From Sphagnum compactum (Eukaryota; Bryophyta; Sphagnopsida; Sphagnales): DNA of 64,000 nucleotides. Shown piece after piece: positions 59,119-64,000 of the stretch; within the stretch, counting starts at the first letter, position 1, and each line of letters opens with the position of its first letter. The DNA is taken from positions 3,149,731 through 3,213,730 of the forward strand of contig OZ234499.1 of assembly GCA_965153455.1 (NCBI GenBank), in the 5' to 3' direction. The position numbers and the translations under genes were made by a program. The notes under the pieces were generated by a model. That model did not search any database and had not been told where the DNA came from. It worked only from the letters and a program-made list of their open reading frames with translations.

Positions 59119-61290
59119 TTGTTTTCAACTCAATGTCCTTGTTTCATGGAGTTGCCATGCAGTGGTCTTGCAAATACTTGCTACTACATATACCACACAA
59201 AGTTGAATGAATTGAGGTTGGCATTGAACCTAATGAGGACAAGCAACATTGTTCATGGGAATACAGATTATAACTATGCATGTGATGTTGTTTATGGTCT
59301 TGATGGCCAACCATGCCAAGCCCCTAGCAAAATATACAAGGTCACAACAAAGTTGTGGGAGGCTATAGTCTGCCCAAAAGATGAGTTTGATGAATGGCAC
59401 AACCAAAGTTGTTTGTTTGGGGATTATTCAAGGTGTGGGGTACAACTTTTACCATTGTGCCCAAACGAAGTTCTTGGGTCTGACCCTATTTTGATACAGT
59501 GGAAGCATTTGTTCTTGAAATGACTATGTCCAAGTCTGGTAGGGCATTGAAAAATATGACCTTGGTGTACAAATCAACAACAGCAAATGAGTTCATTGAT
59601 TGCATGAAGCCCAAGTTATAACACTTTGTAAAACATAACTTTGTGGCAAGATGAGAACACAAATAGTTCAAAAAATGCATCACATCATTTCCAGCCAACA
59701 CTGTGGTGTCAGTAGTTGATTTCTTTGATTATTACTAGTGTGAACCCGGTGCATAATGCACCCGTCGAGTTCCCCCCCGCCCGGTCCTTCCCATTGCCCA
59801 CTCCGGTTCTTTACCCCGTCGACCCCCCCTCGTCCTTCGCATTTTCCACTCCGATTCTTTAACCCGTTGATCCCCCCCCCCCCATTCCCCTGTTATATAT
59901 ATATAACTTCCCGCCCCGTGCTGGCCCCCCCCCCCGCCCGGTTCTGCCATAGAAAATGCAGAGGCCGGTTCTGCCATAGAATTGCAGCAGAATTGTCGTG
60001 TCAGACAGACGCACAAACAGACTTATTGAATTAATATAGTAGATTCCTTTGAGGTGCAAAATGAGGGCCAAAGTATGCATTTGCATACCTATCACATCTC
60101 AATTCTAGTGCATATATGTTTCCGCTACAACCCCACATGACCAAATTTGTATGGATTTTCATCGAATACCACTTTTACATTTCTAACAACTGGAAACACG
60201 ATTTTGAATTTGTTCAACATTGTTTCAAAATGCATTGGCAACATATGGTGGAACATGGGTATGCATCACAATGGCATCAAGTGTGGAATGATGGTTTTGC
60301 ATCTTATTCAAGAACAACGGACTTGGTATTTTGTGTCAAAATATCCTAACATGACTAGAGGTTGCAAAATGATTTGGAGTTTATTTGGTAGTGGCCATGG
60401 TAAAGGTCGTCATGATGGGGTAAGGGTTATGGTGAAGAGGTTTTTTCAAAGAGAACAACTCAATGTTGAGGGGGTGAAGTTGCAAAATGTCAAAGAAGTT
60501 GTTGCATTCTTGCACAACAAATTATCAAGTTAGCCAAAGTCGTCATATTCTAGTTCATGAAGGCCACTACAAAGAATTTTTTGGCATGTTCGAGCTAAGG
60601 ATGTGGATAGAAGGTTTCCTATCTTTATGTGTGATCCCATCAAAGGGACCATGAAAATCCACTAAATTTGCTCTATTGAATAAGAACAACCTCACCCAAA
60701 TACTTGTTAAAATTTTTGCCTGTTCTATGAATATTGTTTGGACAGTCACTGGTTTGATTACACCAATGTCAACTGGATAGGCTAGTGGGGGCCAAAGATT
60801 TTGCAACCCAAAAATACCGAACATTTGCAAAAAACCATGCATGAAAGTTGGGATGGAGACTGGAAACATGCAATAGATTCACGTGGGTTTATGTACTAGA
60901 TTGTGTCCTCTTTGTTTCTTTTTGGTTCATTTGTGTCGGTCAATGTTGATCGTATGTTGAATCAACTTTGGGGTTGTAAATATTATGTAGGTGACGTATT
61001 GGCTGGCCTTTTGAAAGTGGGTGACAACCTAGCAATCAATGTTGAAAGGGGCAATTTTGACGATGTGTCTTTCTATTTGATTCGATGTACTAAGACAACT
61101 CATAAGGTACGAAAAGCTTTCATCGATCATTAGGACACAAGCTTTAATGAAGGTGATGATTTGGTAACAGGTCTTTACTATAAAAATGGGGGACTAACCC
61201 TACACCTATGTTTTATTAAGGGATTCACATATTGTCTACACAAGCACTAAGTTGGTTAGGGCAATCAAGTTTCTAACATTTGCCACCTAA
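59119..61290 (+). pseudogene. Decayed member of an uncharacterised transposon-like family
   Basis: Coding sense can be followed through several frames: CPKDEFDEWHNQSCLFGD, CGVQLLPLCPNEV, LVYKSTTANEFIDC, SFPANTVVSVVDF, SFEVQNE, FVQHCFKMHW, NDGFASY, GSGHGKGRHDG, VKLQNVKEVVAFL, CDPIKGT, GDNLAINVERGN and LVTGLYYK. From memory these resemble a widespread, multi-copy uncharacterised family in plants and animals (VVDFAENY, WSDGCASQFK, GSGHGKG motifs); the order is conserved. Aspartates in VVDF and (S/N)DG would suit a DDE-like nuclease, an inference only. Damage: a frameshift near 59515, stops TAA, TGA and TAG between 59619 and 59660, a Helitron at 59735-60043, frameshifts near 60130 and 60310, and later stops. 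Three stops sit where the family has Gln, Trp and Gln. Confidence 0.7.
59735..60043 (-). mobile_element. Non-autonomous Helitron, 309 bp
   Basis: Read on the minus strand it begins TCTACTATATTAATTC and ends CTAG. The stem-loop GGTGCATTATGCACC lies 10 bases before CTAG. It sits between host A and T with no target duplication. These are the defining Helitron features (5' TC, 3' hairpin, CTRR, A^T insertion). The interior is C-rich on the plus strand, quite unlike the AT-rich host. Removing it rejoins the host peptide as VVDFFDYYSFEVQNE, the exact length expected for the family. No Rep/helicase is encoded. Confidence 0.9.
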
Positions 61291-64000
61291 AGACCACCAC
61301 ATGAATGGAAATGATGGAATCTACAAATTGCCAAACGATGTTTTACAAAGCATCAATGATGTTATAACATAATTGGAATCAAACAATTAGGCAACGGATT
61401 TTCCATTTGCTTGATTGTTTGCTCATGTTTTAGGTATTTTTCAAGTATTGGCCCCTAGGTCCTTAATCAAACTAATGAGCTCTGTATGTATCCCATATAC
61501 ATTTTTGTCAATGTTAGTTAGCAACTGAGGTTTGAGTTTACAACTTTGAGACTTACCTCCCAAATGTTGTGTGCTTTGTAAATGTTTTACCATAAATTGA
61601 CAAGGATTGATTTGAAAACATTAATTATGTTTGTGTGCGTATGCATGTGTTTTTTTCTATTTCGATCCTTCTAATTATTTTCCTTCCCTGCTTGGCCCTA
61701 ATTTTCTTCATGCCTTTGTAAACTTGAAAGAAAATTTAAACATGTGATGAATATTTCCATATGTGCAACTAGACTTTAGAATGTGATATTTGTTGAAAGC
61801 TTATTCTAGAAAAATCTATTGATGAAGTTGATTATAGTTGTGGAAAGAACCCATGTGTTTTTTTCTTAAAGTTGTTAAGATTATTTCCATCTGTGACTAC
61901 ATTCAAGGAGCATAAAGTTTTGAAGTTCATACACCTTCTAGAAATCAAAAGGAGAGTTTTTTTCAAAGAATTTGGAATTGGAACTTGTAACATTGGGTTT
62001 AATGATTGTCGTGTGTTGGGTCGGTTGTTTTTCAACAAGGCGAAACAGTGAAGGTGCCAACTTTCTTGGTCCCAACAATTCAAAAGGTACCATTTTTATC
62101 ATTTGGAAATTGGAGCTCCAATAACTAGCTCAAATTTTATGTTTTGCAGCTAAGAGATGCATTGGTCATGTAATCATAATTTTGTTAATGCATGAAGTCC
62201 AAAAAGAAAAAAATCAACAACTTCCCTTCCATTTCCTTGCTCAAATCTTAGGTTTTGTAGCTCAATATCCATTTTGTGAACCTTTGGTCATGTAACCATG
62301 ATTCCATTAAAACACAAAGTCTAAGGAGGAAAGATCGAATACCTGTCCTTCCAATTAGTGAGGTCCATTTGCAATGTCAACTGCTAAAATTCCATTACCT
62401 ACTATTGACTGAAGATTTGGGTTGTTTTTACAACCAATATTAGAGAACATTGCATTATACATTTGTTGAGTTTTTGCCCCTGAAGTACATTGCATATATT
62501 GCACTAAGTGTTGTTCTAATTTCTTAAGCAGTGTTGAACATAAGTTCTATAGAATTGTTCAAGCACTAAAAACAACACACAAATTGCAAGAATTGCCATT
62601 GAAGTAACTAGTGCTTATGTGATTGGTCCCTATACATGTATACCCTACTTGTACCAAGTGCTGATGGAATGACATGTGCAGAAGTTTTTTCAAAAACTGG
62701 TTGTAACACCCCAGCAAGACCATCTTGTGCAACATGCCTTGGTGGCCCTTGTGACACCTATGCCCACATGATGAATGAAGCTTAAGTATTGTTTTTCTTA
62801 TGTTTTGGGTTTTAGCTAGGGCTTGTTTTGGTCACATAGTGTAGTAGGAAAGTTTTATTTATCTTTTTACACTAAAGCGCAATAAAACACATGCCCATTA
62901 TAATTTGTCATGGACAATTACTATTCAGAAATGCATGTCAAGATGGATTTTTGATTGTTGAAACTTAGAACCTGACTTTTTAGTCAAGAAAACACTCTCT
63001 GATTATGGAGCACTCTAATCTGTCTTGTGTCTTTGTACCCTCATATAGTTACTACTCTGTTAATCTTTTTTAAGAATCTTAGTGACCAAATTTAATGTGT
63101 GTTCTTGAGTGCAAGTATGTGCATCGACAACAAATTTTGTAACTTCCCTAGGCGAACAGGAAACAAGGATGCCCATATCTACCTTGCATTTCCCTACACA
63201 ACTGTAATTTTTTGCCTTGATTAGTTTTGTGACAAATCCCCGCGAGTTTTTGTAATGGGATGAGCATTTGTATTGGAACCAGATATGAGAAGGGTTTCCT
63301 ACAGTGCTATCTATCACTGATTCTTGAAAAAAGTAGTAGTATTACCTAAGCCCTACCTATATTGCATTATTGTTGGTGCTCGATTCATAATCATTAACTA
63401 TAACTATGGATAATCCACTACTTACAAGGCTGATTAGGGGTATGAATTTGAGAAGAATTAACAATTCAATCTAGCATGCTCTACAGGAAGGAGATGGGGT
63501 TATTATCATACATGAACAATTCAAATTGTTCTCTGCATCACTACTGTTGTTGGTTATGTGTTCCTTAGTGGTGAGAGCATGCAAGTAATTGTGAAACTTT
63601 TTTTCTCTCTGAGCTTTTGTATACCATCTTGTGCACTTGTGATTCATTGATGAAAACATGCAATTTATTCAGACCACTTATTCTCTATGTGTCAATAATG
63701 TCCAATGTTGGGTTTGTTGGTTTTGTGCAAATTACATACCAAATCTACAAACCGAATGGTTCGATTCAATTCTATGAGTTTATCATCATCTTTGTGATCC
63801 TAATGTTGCTAATCTCACAGTTACCATCATTCCACTCCTTGCACCACATAAACTTGGCATCACTTGTGTTCTGTCTAGGTTTTAATCTTTCTGTTGTTGG
63901 TGGCTCCATATATGTAGGTAGGTACATACAAGATCTTGTCAATGTATTATTAAGCCTCTAATGAACTTTTTTCCTCTTGGTCACCAGAGAAGTGTCCAGA
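61291..64000. other. AT-rich DNA, no gene seen
   Basis: No recognisable gene or element end. Frames at 63060-63317 (minus) and 63617-63961 (plus, hydrophobic) are short and without known motifs. The plus frame has membrane-like segments (FIIIFVILMLLISQL), but AT-rich DNA gives these by chance. Confidence 0.5.

Noticed and set aside
59735-60043. Short Pro- and Gly-rich ORFs on both strands at 59.74-60.03 kb
   Set aside because: They lie wholly inside the non-autonomous Helitron and arise from its C runs.
63617-63961. 114-codon hydrophobic ORF resembling a membrane protein
   Set aside because: AT-rich DNA gives Phe/Ile/Leu-rich frames by chance; no family motif and no splice or promoter support.

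Overview
This is a nuclear window from a land plant. It is AT-rich and gene-poor, with GT-AG introns, a WRKY transcription factor gene, an intron-containing Ran GTPase copy, many plant telomere-type TTTAGGG motifs, and plant-type LINE, hAT, Helitron and LTR sequences. Low gene density and nested transposons suggest a large genome. The species cannot be read from the sequence; a seed-free plant is a guess only.

Layout. 1-5.6 kb: AT-rich DNA, a GGCTATT-type minisatellite, a decayed reading frame behind a TATA box, and degenerate telomere-like repeats. 5.65-7.63 kb: copy A of a divergent AP2-like gene (3' part). 8.7-13.4 kb: a repeat block bounded by inverted arms, holding a GAAGAAGGCCTTCTTC palindrome array, a ~51 bp minisatellite and two ~400 bp direct repeats. 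14.55-29.51 kb: a three-level transposon nest. A TG...CA solo-LTR-like element with 5 bp target duplications (ATAAA) is split by a ~7.3 kb LINE with 14 bp duplications. The LINE is split by a 6,811 bp hAT element with 8 bp duplications (CTTGGGTG). Besides a near-complete hAT transposase, the hAT element carries an intron-containing Ran GTPase copy and a convergent unidentified ORF. 30.8-32.7 kb: copy B of the AP2-like gene (5' part plus last exon). 34.7-38.2 kb: a four-exon WRKY gene on the minus strand, about 799 aa, with an unusual WKKYGSK core. 39-59 kb: AT-rich DNA with a dispersed repeat family and small tandem duplications but no recognisable gene. 59.1-61.3 kb: a decayed gene of a widespread uncharacterised, transposon-like family, interrupted by a 309 bp non-autonomous Helitron. 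61.3-64 kb: AT-rich DNA with no recognisable gene.

How it fits together. The WRKY gene is the only apparently complete host gene; its four exons join with consistent phases. The two AP2-like copies are about 90% identical in one shared 88 bp exon and truncated at opposite ends. The main discovery candidate is the hAT element that has captured a Ran gene. Most in-frame stops in the transposon ORFs can be explained by C-to-T (or G-to-A) changes, which fits decay of methylated DNA.
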